NCBI GenBank assembly: GCA_963815645.1
Contig: CAWFHL010000002.1
Coordinates: 361,942 to 425,941, forward strand
Length of the DNA: 64,000 nucleotides
Origin: JBBRHQ01 sp963815645
GTDB lineage: Bacteria; Actinomycetota; Thermoleophilia; Solirubrobacterales; 70-9
Direction of reading: 5' to 3'
A model generated the notes under the pieces. The model ran no database searches. It saw only the letters and a program-made list of their open reading frames with translations, and was not told the DNA's origin. The translations under genes were made by a program, and so were the position numbers. This document shows positions 36,134 through 43,834 of the stretch, one piece after another; position 1 is the first letter of the stretch, and each line of letters starts with the position of its first letter.

Positions 36134-37305
36134 GAGAACTGCCCGATCATCCGCACGTCGTTGTCGAAGAAGCGGCGCAGGTCGGGAACGCCGTGGCGCA
36201 ACATCGCGATTCTCTCGACCCCCATGCCGAACGCGAAGCCCTGTACCCGCTCCGGGTCATAGCCGTTCGAGGCGACGAAGCCGAGCACGTTCGGGTCGAC
36301 CATCCCGGCTCCTCCGACCTCGATCCAGCCGATCCCCTTACAGAGTCCGCAGCGCGACCCGTCAGGGAGGGTGCCGCTGCCCTCGCAGGCGAAGCAGGAA
36401 ACGTCGAACTCGACGCTGGGCTCGGTGAACGGGAAGTAGTGCGGCCGCATCCGGGCCTCGCGGCCCGCGCCGAAGATCGCCCGCAACAGCTCGACCAGGG
36501 TGCCCTGGAGATCGGCGAGGGTGATGTCCTCGGCGATCGCCAGGCCTTCCACCTGGTGAAACATCGGACTGTGGGTGGCGTCCGAGTCGCGCCGGAAGAC
36601 CTTGCCCGGAACGATGATGAAGATCGGCGGCGGCTGCGCCTCCATCGCCCGCACCTGCATCGGCGAGGTGTGGGTCCGCAACAACACCTCCTCGGACGCC
36701 TTTCCCAAACCCGAGCCGGGAGGTGCCTGCGACCCCGGCATCCCCGGAGCCAAAGCGGGAGCTCCCTGCGACCCGGCCGCCCCCGGACGCGGAGCCGAGG
36801 AGGCGGCCGGTTGTATGTAGAACGTGTCCTGCAGCATCCTCGCGGGGTGCCCCGGCGGATGGTTGAGAGCCGTGAAGTTGTAGTAGTCGTGCTCGATCTC
36901 CGGGCCCTCCATCACCCGGTAGCCGAGCCCGGCCATCACATCCTCGATCAGCCGCCGGGTTCGGGTCACCAGGTGCAGATGACCGACGCGGCGCGCCGGA
37001 GCGCCGGGCAGAGTGACGTCGATCCGATCTCCCGCCAGGCGCTCCTCCAGCTCGCTTGCGTCGAGCCCGGCGGCCCGCGCCTCGAGCTGGGCCTCCAGCG
37101 CCTGCCGGGCGTCGTTGGCACTCTTCCCGACCGGCCCCCGCTCCTCGGGCGCCAGCTCGGCTATGCCGCGGAGAATCGCGGTCAGCTCGGAGCGGCGGCC
37201 GAGGTAGCGCACCCGTAGCTGTTCCAGCTCGGCGGTGCCTTCGGCGGAGGCGATCGCGGACTCCGCCTCGATGCGCAGCTCCGATATCCGCTCCGTAACC
37301 CTCAC
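36130..37305 (-). CDS. pheS: phenylalanine--tRNA ligase alpha subunit, with low-complexity insert
   Basis: Catalytic chain of the tRNA-Phe charging enzyme. An N-terminal coiled coil (residues about 1-90) precedes the class II core: motif 2 PGKVFRRDSDATHSPMFHQV and motif 3 FAFGMGVERIAMLRHGV. A four-cysteine knuckle (CFACEGSG and CGLCKGIGW) before motif 3 is a known variant that can bind zinc. Odd feature: residues about 165-205, between DTFYI and VLLRTHTSP, are a Gly/Pro/Ala-rich insert (GAAGSQGAPALAPGMPGSQA) absent from ordinary PheS. The frame is open throughout. It starts 4 bases inside the upstream methyltransferase stop. Confidence 0.95.
   Translation of the reverse strand: MRVTERISELRIEAESAIASAEGTAELEQLRVRYLGRRSELTAILRGIAELAPEERGPVGKSANDARQALEAQLEARAAGLDASELEERLAGDRIDVTLPGAPARRVGHLHLVTRTRRLIEDVMAGLGYRVMEGPEIEHDYYNFTALNHPPGHPARMLQDTFYIQPAASSAPRPGAAGSQGAPALAPGMPGSQAPPGSGLGKASEEVLLRTHTSPMQVRAMEAQPPPIFIIVPGKVFRRDSDATHSPMFHQVEGLAIAEDITLADLQGTLVELLRAIFGAGREARMRPHYFPFTEPSVEFDVSCFACEGSGTLPDGSRCGLCKGIGWIEVGGAGMVDPNVLGFVASNGYDPERVQGFAFGMGVERIAMLRHGVPDLRRFFDNDVRMIGQFS
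36691..36813 (-). repeat. Gly/Pro-rich repeat insert inside pheS
   Basis: The DNA encoding the PheS insert consists of imperfect ~30-base units built on GGGAG(C/G)T(C/G)CCTGCGACCC followed by GGC..CCCCGG. The repetition suggests local slippage expansion in frame. It encodes residues about 165-205. Confidence 0.6.
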
Positions 37306-38024
37306 TGGCCTTCCTTCCGACTGGCGGGCGACGATATCCGCTCGCAGGCGATCGCCGCCGCGGCGGCCACGTTGAGCGACTCTGCCCCCTCGGGGCGCAG
37401 CGGGATCGTCAGCAGTTCGTCACAGCTCCGAAGCGTCTCGGTCGAGAGGCCGTCGCGCTCGGCGCCGAGGCAGAGCGTCAGCGGTGGCTCCAACCGCCCC
37501 AGCGGTCCACCACCGTGCGCGACGAGACCCAACCGCGGCCGCGGAGTCGCCTCGATCCCGGCGCGGGCCACGGGCTGGGAGAAGATCGAACCCATGCTGG
37601 CTCGCGCCGCTTTCGGCGAGAACGGGTCGGCGCAGCCGGTCCCGAGCACGACCGCACCGTCGATCAGCGCGTCCGCGACCCGGATCACCGCGCCGACGTT
37701 GCCGGGATCGCCCAGCCGGTCGAGGTAGAGGCAGACAGGGCCGCCGGGATGCGAGTCCCGCTGCGGCCAGACGGCGATCGCCCGGGTGCCCGAGCCGAGC
37801 GCCGAGACCCCGGCCAGTAGCTCCGGCTCTACCTCGTCTCCGCCAAGCCCCGAGCCCGCTGCGCTCAGCAGGATCGTCGGCTCCCGCCCGCAGCGAAGCC
37901 CGGCGCTCAGCAGGTCCTCGCCCTCGGTCACGAACAGCCTGTGGCGATCACGGTGCTTCCGGTCGCGAAGCTTGCGAACCAGCTTCAGCTTCTCGTTCTG
38001 GGGGCTCCTGATCATCTCTTCCAT
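37302..38024 (-). CDS. SpoU/TrmH-family RNA 2'-O-methyltransferase
   Basis: A 240-residue SPOUT methyltransferase. The N-terminal substrate-binding part (IRSPQNEKLKLVRKLRDRKH, then RLFVTEGEDLL) resembles SpoU_sub_bind/TsnR-type proteins. The trefoil-knot core shows LYLDRLGDPGNVGAVIRVAD, a MGSIFSQPV motif and LTLCLGAERDGLS with the C-terminal SLNVAAAAAIACE, which bind SAM. It probably methylates a ribose in rRNA. The start ATG 38024 gives the family N-terminus. It sits between rplT and pheS, a common position. The rplT terminator lies just upstream. Confidence 0.92.
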   Translation of the reverse strand: MEEMIRSPQNEKLKLVRKLRDRKHRDRHRLFVTEGEDLLSAGLRCGREPTILLSAAGSGLGGDEVEPELLAGVSALGSGTRAIAVWPQRDSHPGGPVCLYLDRLGDPGNVGAVIRVADALIDGAVVLGTGCADPFSPKAARASMGSIFSQPVARAGIEATPRPRLGLVAHGGGPLGRLEPPLTLCLGAERDGLSTETLRSCDELLTIPLRPEGAESLNVAAAAAIACERISSPASRKEGQ

Positions 38025-38061
38025 CTTCTTCGCACTCCCGGCGCGGCCTCCGACAGCCCAC

Positions 38062-38094
38062 AAAAAAAGGCGGTCTCGCTTTTCGCGAGCCGCC
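38062..38094 (-). terminator. Rho-independent terminator after rplT
   Basis: On the minus strand GGCGGCTCGC, loop GAAAA, GCGAGACCGCC, then seven T. The stem has 10 pairs with one bulged A. It begins 25 bases past the rplT stop and lies ahead of the methyltransferase gene, so it should separate rpmI-rplT from the downstream pheST transcript or act as an attenuator. Confidence 0.9.
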
Positions 38095-38118
38095 CGGTGG
38101 GTGAGGATGCGCCCGGCC

Positions 38119-38481
38119 TCAAGCGGCAGCGGCACCCTCCCGGGCGAGCTCGACGAATCGGCGGAACGCATCGCGGTCGTTGACCGCGATCTCGGCCAGC
38201 ATCTTGCGGTTGACCTCGACACCGGCGGCCTTCAGGCCGCCCATCATCTCCGAGTAGCTCGAGCCCTCGGCGCGAGCCGCGGCGTTGATGCGGACGATCC
38301 ACAGCCGCCTGAAGTCGCGCTTCCGGTTGCGCCGGTCCCGGTAGGCATAGGCGCCGGAGCGCTGGACCTGCTCCTTGGCGAAGCGGTAGGAGGAGTGCTT
38401 GCGGCCGTAGTAGCCCTTCGCCTCCTTCAGCACCTTGCGGCGCTTCTTTCGCGCGTGCACCGAGCGCTTGACGCGGCTCAC
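38119..38481 (-). CDS. rplT: 50S ribosomal protein L20
   Basis: 120 residues, starting SRVKRSVHARKKRRKVLKEA after a GTG that overlaps the rpmI stop (GTGA). KGYYGRKHSSYRFAKEQV, YRDRRNRKRDFRRLWIVRIN and MGGLKAAGVEVNRKMLAEIA are conserved L20 blocks. L20 is an early assembly protein of the large subunit and in many bacteria represses its own operon. A strong terminator follows. Confidence 0.98.
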   Translation of the reverse strand: MSRVKRSVHARKKRRKVLKEAKGYYGRKHSSYRFAKEQVQRSGAYAYRDRRNRKRDFRRLWIVRINAAARAEGSSYSEMMGGLKAAGVEVNRKMLAEIAVNDRDAFRRFVELAREGAAAA

Positions 38482-38678
38482 TTGCCACCTCCGAGCAGGG
38501 TGCGCACCCGCTTCGAGTCCTTCGGCGAGATCTCCACCGGACGCGCCATCCGGCGCTTTCTCTTCGGCGACTTCTTCCCGAGCATGTGGCTGGAGTAGGC
38601 GCGCTTGCCCCGCAGCTTGCCGGTGGCGGTCTTGCGAAAGCGCTTCTTGGCGCCGGAGTGTGTCTTCATCTTCGGCAT
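38478..38678 (-). CDS. rpmI: 50S ribosomal protein L35
   Basis: 66 residues starting MPKMKTHSGAKKRFRKTATG, with AYSSHMLGKKSPKRKRRMAR, the standard L35 sequence. It is coupled to rplT by a GTGA overlap. Unusually, infC is not directly upstream: the nearest upstream gene is a divergent FkbM methyltransferase, and infC lies 5.2 kb away. This copy of rpmI must therefore have its own promoter in the 48 bases before 38727 or inside the divergent gene. Confidence 0.97.
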   Translation of the reverse strand: MPKMKTHSGAKKRFRKTATGKLRGKRAYSSHMLGKKSPKRKRRMARPVEISPKDSKRVRTLLGGGK

Positions 38679-38726
38679 CGGAGCGAGTATTGAAGCAGAG
38701 TCCTGGCCCGTCGATACGGTTGCGGG

Positions 38727-39557
38727 ATGCCTGGGGTCCTCGGGAAAGTAGCGGCCTACGCTCGCAGCCTCGCCAACCAGCTCGGGGTCGCCAGGGGGGC
38801 GAGGGGGAAACTGGCTGTCCTGCGGGTGGTCGCCGCCGGCCGCGCCTCGCAGCCGCCGGAAGCGCCGATCCCCGTGGAGATGAAGGCCCTCGACGGGCAG
38901 CGGCTCTACGTACGACCCGGCACCAGCGACCTGCGAAACGCCGGCTACTACTACCGCGGGGATCTCTACCTGCCGCCCCCGGAGGTCGCCGGCGGAGAGC
39001 TTCGCCGGATCGTCGAGCTTGGCTCGAACATGGGGGCGGCGCTGACCGCGCTCGCCGTGCGCTACCCGGCGGCGACCCTGGTCGGGGTCGAGCCCGACCC
39101 CGGCAACGCCTCACTCGCGGCCCGCAACCTCGCGGCTTTCGGCGATCGCGCCAGGATCCTCGAGGCGGGCATCTGGGATGCCGACGCCGACCTCGTCGTC
39201 GACCGCGACACCCGCTATGGCGAGCACGGCTTCAGTGTCCGCCCCCGGACCCCGGAGGACCCCGAGGGGATGCCGAGTATCAACGCACTCGCCATCGACT
39301 CGGTGCTGGCAGAGAGCATGGCCGGGGAGGAGCCAATCGACTACATGCACATGACGATCGAGGGCACCGAGCCGCGGGTGCTCCGCGCCGGCGGTAAATG
39401 GCCGGACAGGGTGCGCTCCCTAAGGGTCGAGGCACATCCCGAACTCGACTATTCCGCTGAAGCCTGCATCGCCGACCTGGAGGCTCTCGGCTACCGCGCC
39501 TGGCCCGACGACCGGCTGCCCGAGAAGTGGATCTACGCGGTCCGCCGCGATGCCTAG
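38727..39557 (+). CDS. FkbM-family methyltransferase
   Basis: A 276-residue SAM-dependent methyltransferase. SAM motif I is VELGSNMGAALTALAVRYPA, followed by TLVGVEPDPGNASLAARNLA, and the FkbM-type acidic block appears as MTIEGTEPRVLRAGG in place of the commoner DIEGAE. The family O-methylates sugars or polyketides. It overlaps the DegT aminotransferase gene convergently by 4 bases. It forms the right end of a sugar cassette placed between infC and rpmI, so a sugar substrate is likely. Confidence 0.85.
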   Translation: MPGVLGKVAAYARSLANQLGVARGARGKLAVLRVVAAGRASQPPEAPIPVEMKALDGQRLYVRPGTSDLRNAGYYYRGDLYLPPPEVAGGELRRIVELGSNMGAALTALAVRYPAATLVGVEPDPGNASLAARNLAAFGDRARILEAGIWDADADLVVDRDTRYGEHGFSVRPRTPEDPEGMPSINALAIDSVLAESMAGEEPIDYMHMTIEGTEPRVLRAGGKWPDRVRSLRVEAHPELDYSAEACIADLEALGYRAWPDDRLPEKWIYAVRRDA

Positions 39558-40702
39558 GCCGGCCGCGGCTCGAACTCGAGCGCCCGCGATAACTCGGCGG
39601 CGACCTGCTCGACCTGCTCGGCTCCCAGCAGACTGTGGATCGGCAGGGCGAGGTGGCGCTCGCCGATCGCGGTAGCGTTGGGAAGCGCCTCGTCGCCCCG
39701 GTCCCGGTACTCGCTGAGTGTGTGCAGCGCCGGGTAGAAGGTGGTCTGCACGCCGCGCTCGCGCAGCTGCGAGCGGACCCGGTCGCGGGTCTCGCCGTCG
39801 CGGACGAGAACCGGGAAGGCGAAGTGCGAGGAGCGCTCGACCTGCTCGTCGTCGAAGGGGATCTCGAGCCCCTCGATACCGGAAAGATGGCGGCGGTAGG
39901 CGCGCGCCACCTCGCGGCGGGCCTCGATGTCGTCGCCGAGGCGCTCGAATCTGCTCAGCGCCAGCGCCGCGCGGGGCTCGTCGATCCGGTAGTTGAAGCC
40001 GACGTCGGTGATGTCGTAGCCCAGTCCGTGGCCACGGTGGCGCTCCCAGGTGACCGAGGTCATCGCGTGGGAGCGAAGCGAGCGGACGCTGGCGGCGAAG
40101 TCGTCGTCGTCGGTGGTCACTGCGCCGCCCTCGCCCACCGCCAGCTGCTTCTTGGAGAAGAAGCTGAAGCAGCCGAGCTCGCCGACCGAGCCGACCTGGC
40201 GGCCGTCGGTGAGCCTTGCGCAGATCGCCTCCGCGCAGTCTTCGATCAGCGCCAGTCCGTGTCGGTCGCAGAGCCTGCGGAGGTCCTGCACCGGGGCCGG
40301 GTAGCCCCACATGTGGACCGCGATCACGGCCTTCGTCCGCGGTCCGATCCGCGCTTCGACCGCACCGGGGTCGAGGTTGGCGTCGAGGGGCGAGGCCGAG
40401 TCGCAGAGGACCACGTCTGCTCCCTCGTAGCGGGGCGCGTGGGCGCTGGCGGCGAAGGTCAGCGAGGGGACGATCGCCTCGTCGCCGGGGCCGAGGCCGA
40501 TCGCGCGGCAGGCCAGGTGAAGCGCGGCGGTCCCGCTGGATACGGCGATCGCGTGCTTGGTGCCGGCCATCTCGGCGATCGCCTGTTCGAGGGCCTGCGT
40601 TCTCGGACCCATGGTCAGCCAGCCGGAGCGCAGGCAATCCAGGACCGAGTCGACGTCTGCGTCGGTCACCTCGATCTCGGCCAGCTGCATCTCCCAGGCC
40701 AT
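39554..40702 (-). CDS. DegT/DnrJ/EryC1/StrS-type sugar aminotransferase (second of pair)
   Basis: A 382-residue PLP enzyme. AIAVSSGTAALHLACRAIGL binds the cofactor phosphate, IEDCAEAICARLTDGRQVG holds the pyridine-ring Asp, and FFSKKQLAVGEGGAVTTDD contains the PLP lysine. NYRIDEPRAALALSRFERL and the QTTFYPALHTLSEYRDR end are family blocks. These enzymes aminate NDP-keto-sugars. It starts at the last base of the upstream paralogue's stop (TGATG), so the two are co-translated and probably act on related sugars or form a heterodimer. Confidence 0.92.
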   Translation of the reverse strand: MAWEMQLAEIEVTDADVDSVLDCLRSGWLTMGPRTQALEQAIAEMAGTKHAIAVSSGTAALHLACRAIGLGPGDEAIVPSLTFAASAHAPRYEGADVVLCDSASPLDANLDPGAVEARIGPRTKAVIAVHMWGYPAPVQDLRRLCDRHGLALIEDCAEAICARLTDGRQVGSVGELGCFSFFSKKQLAVGEGGAVTTDDDDFAASVRSLRSHAMTSVTWERHRGHGLGYDITDVGFNYRIDEPRAALALSRFERLGDDIEARREVARAYRRHLSGIEGLEIPFDDEQVERSSHFAFPVLVRDGETRDRVRSQLRERGVQTTFYPALHTLSEYRDRGDEALPNATAIGERHLALPIHSLLGAEQVEQVAAELSRALEFEPRPA

Positions 40703-41898
40703 CAGAGCACTTCTTCCAGGGTGGAGGCGACCCGCTCCAGCTCCTCCTCGGTGAGGTGCGGGAACAGCGGCAGGTTGAACTGGGTCTGGGAGGCGAGCTC
40801 GGTGCGCGGCAGCGAAACGCCCGGGAAGCGCTCGCGGTAAGCGCTGAACTCGTGCACGCCCGTGTACATGGTGGTCGTCTGCACGCCGCGCTCGCCGAGA
40901 GCGGTGCGAACCTCGTCCTTGCGGCCCGGCTCCTCGAGCATGACGCTCATCGAGTAGGCGGACGAGTGCTTCACCTGCTCGTCGTCGAAGGGGACCGAGA
41001 CCCCCTCGATCCGGCCGAGGCGCTCGCGATAGAGGCGGGTCAGGTGCCGGCGGCGGTCGATCTCGCCCGCGAGGCGGGCAAAGCGGGAGAGGAGGAGCGC
41101 CGCGCGGGGCTCGTCGATCCGGTAGTTGAAACCCAGGGCGATGATGTCGTAGCCGTCGGCGAGCCCGCGGTGCCGGTCGAGCGTCCCGGCGGTCATCCCC
41201 TGCGAGCGCAGCAGTCGGGCCCGCGCCGCCAACTCATCGCTGTCGGTGCTCAGGGCGCCGCCCTCGCCGATCCCGAGCACCTTGTTGGGGAAGAAGCTGA
41301 ACGCCCCGGCGAGCCCGATCGCGCCGAGCCGCCGCCCTCCCTCCTCCGAGAACGGGGCGTGGGCGCAGTCCTCGAGCAGGACGAGGCCGCGCTCGGCGCA
41401 TACCCGTTCGATCCGCTCCGGCGATGCCGCGTAGCCGCCGTAGTGGACCGGCAGGATCGCCTTGGTGCGAGGTCCGATCAGCGACTCCGCGTGGGCCGGA
41501 TCCATGCAGAGGTCATGCTGGCCGCCGATATCGGCGAACACGGGGGTCGCCCCGGCCTGGATCACCGTGGCGACGGTGGCGACGAAGGTGAAGGAGGGCA
41601 CGATCACCTCATCCCCGGGTCCGACCCCGGCGCAGAGCAGGGCGAGGTGGAGCGCGGTGGTGCAACTGGAGGTGGCGACGACGTGGGCACAGCCGAGGTG
41701 CTCGGCGAAGCGGCGCTCGAATTCCTCGACCCGGGGGCCCATCGTCCACCAGCCCGACCTCAGGGTCTCCTCGACCGCGTCCAGGTCCTCCTGCTCGATC
41801 CGCAGGTCGAAGACGGGGATCGAGGGGGCGGCGGCCGCGATCTCCTCGTTCAGGGTCTCGACCCCGGCGCTCTTCTCACTCTGCTGGGGCGGGGTCAT
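40702..41898 (-). CDS. DegT/DnrJ/EryC1/StrS-type sugar aminotransferase (first of pair)
   Basis: A 398-residue PLP enzyme. Blocks: VVATSSCTTALHLALLCAGV, LEDCAHAPFSEEGGRRLGAI and the PLP lysine in FFPNKVLGIGEGGALSTDS; NYRIDEPRAALLLSRFARL is shared with the downstream partner. Both proteins align along their whole length, so this is a tandem duplication that has diverged. It is divergent from wecB with 68 bases between starts. A likely pathway is a UDP-GlcNAc-derived amino sugar. Confidence 0.92.
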   Translation of the reverse strand: MTPPQQSEKSAGVETLNEEIAAAAPSIPVFDLRIEQEDLDAVEETLRSGWWTMGPRVEEFERRFAEHLGCAHVVATSSCTTALHLALLCAGVGPGDEVIVPSFTFVATVATVIQAGATPVFADIGGQHDLCMDPAHAESLIGPRTKAILPVHYGGYAASPERIERVCAERGLVLLEDCAHAPFSEEGGRRLGAIGLAGAFSFFPNKVLGIGEGGALSTDSDELAARARLLRSQGMTAGTLDRHRGLADGYDIIALGFNYRIDEPRAALLLSRFARLAGEIDRRRHLTRLYRERLGRIEGVSVPFDDEQVKHSSAYSMSVMLEEPGRKDEVRTALGERGVQTTTMYTGVHEFSAYRERFPGVSLPRTELASQTQFNLPLFPHLTEEELERVASTLEEVL

Positions 41899-41966
41899 GA
41901 TCGGGATTCAAGCAGGGGTCGGCGGACGCCCGGCGCGTTCGTGGCGGCGGATAGTCTGGCTCGTCC

Positions 41967-43040
41967 ATGCACGTCGCCTACGTTGTCGGCACCCGGCCGA
42001 ATTTCGTGAAGACCGCACCGGTCGTCGCGGAGATGCGCCGGCGTTTCCCGGAGTTTCGCCACACGGTCATCCACACCGGCCAGCACTACGACCGGATGAT
42101 GTCGCAGGTTTTCCTCGAGGAGCTGGGGGTGCCGGCGCCTGACCACATGCTCGAAGTCGGATCAGGCAGCCATGCCCAGCAGACCGCCCGCGTCATGGAG
42201 CGGATCGAGCCGGTGCTGGTCGCCGAGCGCCCGGACCTGGTGATGGTCCCGGGCGACGTCAACTCGACCCTGGCCGCTGCCCTGACAGCCGCCAAGCTGG
42301 AGATCCCGCTGGCCCATATCGAGTCGGGCCTGCGCAGCTTCGACCGCTCGATGCCGGAGGAGATCAACCGGATCGTCGCCGACGGGCTCTCCGCGCACCT
42401 CTTCCTCCATTGCGAGGAGGCGATCGAGAATCTCCGGGCGGAGGGAATCGCCGACCAGCGCATGCACTTCGTCGGCAACACGATGATCGACAGCCTGGTG
42501 GCGATGGAGGGCCGATTCCGCGATGCCGGGACCGCCGAGCGGATCGGTGTCGAGCCGGGTGGCTACCTGCTGGTCACGCTGCACCGGCCGGCGTTGGTCG
42601 ACGGGCCGCTGCTCGGCGAGGCGATGGCGCGGCTCGCCGAGGTCGCCGAAGAGATGCAGGTGGTGTTCCCGATCCACCCGCGAACCCGGAAGATGCTCGA
42701 CTCGGCTGCGATCGACCCCGGGGCCGCGCGGCTGATCGACCCGGTCGGCTACTTCGACTTCCTCTCGCTCGAACTGGACTCCGGCGGGGTGCTCACCGAC
42801 TCCGGCGGGATCCAGGAAGAGACGACATTTCTCGGCGTTCCCTGCTTCACGCTGCGCGACAACACCGAGCGCCCGGTCACCGTCCGCTCCGGGACCAACA
42901 CCCTCTTGGGGCTCGATCCGGCCCGGATCAGCGAGATTCCCGGCCTGCTCGCCGAGCGGCCGGCCGAGCGGCCCGAGCCGCCTCCCAAGTGGGACGGGCG
43001 GGCCTCCGAGCGGATCGCCGAGGTGATCGGCCCCGGCTGA
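41967..43040 (+). CDS. wecB: non-hydrolysing UDP-N-acetylglucosamine 2-epimerase
   Basis: A 357-residue GT-B-fold enzyme that interconverts UDP-GlcNAc and UDP-ManNAc. Signatures: VVGTRPNFVKTAPVVAEMRR, VIHTGQHYDRMMSQVFLEEL, VPGDVNSTLAAALTAAKLEI, HIESGLRSFDRSMPEEINRI and LTDSGGIQEETTFLGVPC. Length and residues match WecB. It feeds ManNAc-type precursors to surface glycan or wall-linkage units. It is divergent from the aminotransferase pair and followed by a dispersed hairpin repeat. Confidence 0.95.
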   Translation: MHVAYVVGTRPNFVKTAPVVAEMRRRFPEFRHTVIHTGQHYDRMMSQVFLEELGVPAPDHMLEVGSGSHAQQTARVMERIEPVLVAERPDLVMVPGDVNSTLAAALTAAKLEIPLAHIESGLRSFDRSMPEEINRIVADGLSAHLFLHCEEAIENLRAEGIADQRMHFVGNTMIDSLVAMEGRFRDAGTAERIGVEPGGYLLVTLHRPALVDGPLLGEAMARLAEVAEEMQVVFPIHPRTRKMLDSAAIDPGAARLIDPVGYFDFLSLELDSGGVLTDSGGIQEETTFLGVPCFTLRDNTERPVTVRSGTNTLLGLDPARISEIPGLLAERPAERPEPPPKWDGRASERIAEVIGPG

Positions 43041-43045
43041 GCACC

Positions 43046-43080
43046 ACTTGCGGCGGCTTCGCCGCCTGAACGCCTGTGCC
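43046..43080 (+). repeat. dispersed hairpin repeat, partial copy 3, after wecB
   Basis: ACTTGCGGCGGC, TTC, GCCGCCTGAACG, then CCTGTGCC. It matches one hairpin and the spacer of the copies at 691 and 6244 but lacks the second GCCGGCGC hairpin. It begins 5 bases past the wecB stop in the same orientation relative to the upstream gene as the other copies. Confidence 0.7.
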
Positions 43081-43834
43081 GCTCGGGGCCGGGCACGACC
43101 GGGTTGAGGAATCCGGCCCCGTTGCCGATTCCCTGATCGTGCCAAAGGTTTCCTACCGCCCCCCGGCGGCTCCGCTGCCGCGCGCCGAGCCTCGCGTCGA
43201 AGCGCCCGGGCCCGAGATCGCCGAGCGCTGGCGCGCGGCCCCGCTCTCCTGGCGGGTGTTCGCGACCTCGCTCGCGGCGCAGCTGCCGCTGATCGGCCTC
43301 TACCTCGTCAACGCCGCCGAGATCCACGGCAAGTTCCTCGACATCAACCAGGAGGGCAACCCATTCACCTGGTACCGGAGCATGCAGTTCCTCGCCGCCG
43401 CGGTGACCTGTGCGATCGCCTGGAAGGGCGGCCGCGACCGCTGGATCTGGGGGTCCGTCGCCCTGGTGATGCTGTTCTTCTCGTTTGACGATGTCGCGAT
43501 GATTCACGAGCGCAGCGAGAGCATCGGCGGACTGAAGCACGCGGTGATGGCGCTCGAGGCGGGGATCGGGTTGATCGTGCTCGCCGCCGCGATCGGCGCG
43601 CTCCGCCGGCTGCCGCGACGCCCAGCCGGCTTTCTCGTCGCGGCGCTGCTGCTGCTCTCGCTGGGGGAGGGCGCCGCTCTGGGCAACGAGGCCCTCTCGC
43701 CGCTGGCCGCGGTCCCCGAGCACGGCCTGATCCTGCTCGAGCAGTGGTCGGAGATGCTGGTGGGAAGCAGCGTCCTCGCCGCCGCGGCGGAGCCCGCCGA
43801 GGCGGCGATCGAGGCCCGGAAAGCGCTCGGCTAG
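43076..43834 (+). CDS. polytopic membrane protein of unknown function
   Basis: Up to 252 residues with about five hydrophobic segments (VFATSLAAQLPLIGLYLV; MQFLAAAVTCAIAWKG; IWGSVALVMLFFSF; AGIGLIVLAAAIGALR; GFLVAALLLLSLGEG). A charged loop FDDVAMIHERSESIGGLKHA could be functional. The GTG at 43076 lies inside the dispersed repeat, so a later start such as GTG 43139 (VPKVSYRPPAAP) may be the true one. It overlaps the infC stop convergently by 4 bases. I do not recognise the family. Confidence 0.65.
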   Translation: MPLGAGHDRVEESGPVADSLIVPKVSYRPPAAPLPRAEPRVEAPGPEIAERWRAAPLSWRVFATSLAAQLPLIGLYLVNAAEIHGKFLDINQEGNPFTWYRSMQFLAAAVTCAIAWKGGRDRWIWGSVALVMLFFSFDDVAMIHERSESIGGLKHAVMALEAGIGLIVLAAAIGALRRLPRRPAGFLVAALLLLSLGEGAALGNEALSPLAAVPEHGLILLEQWSEMLVGSSVLAAAAEPAEAAIEARKALG

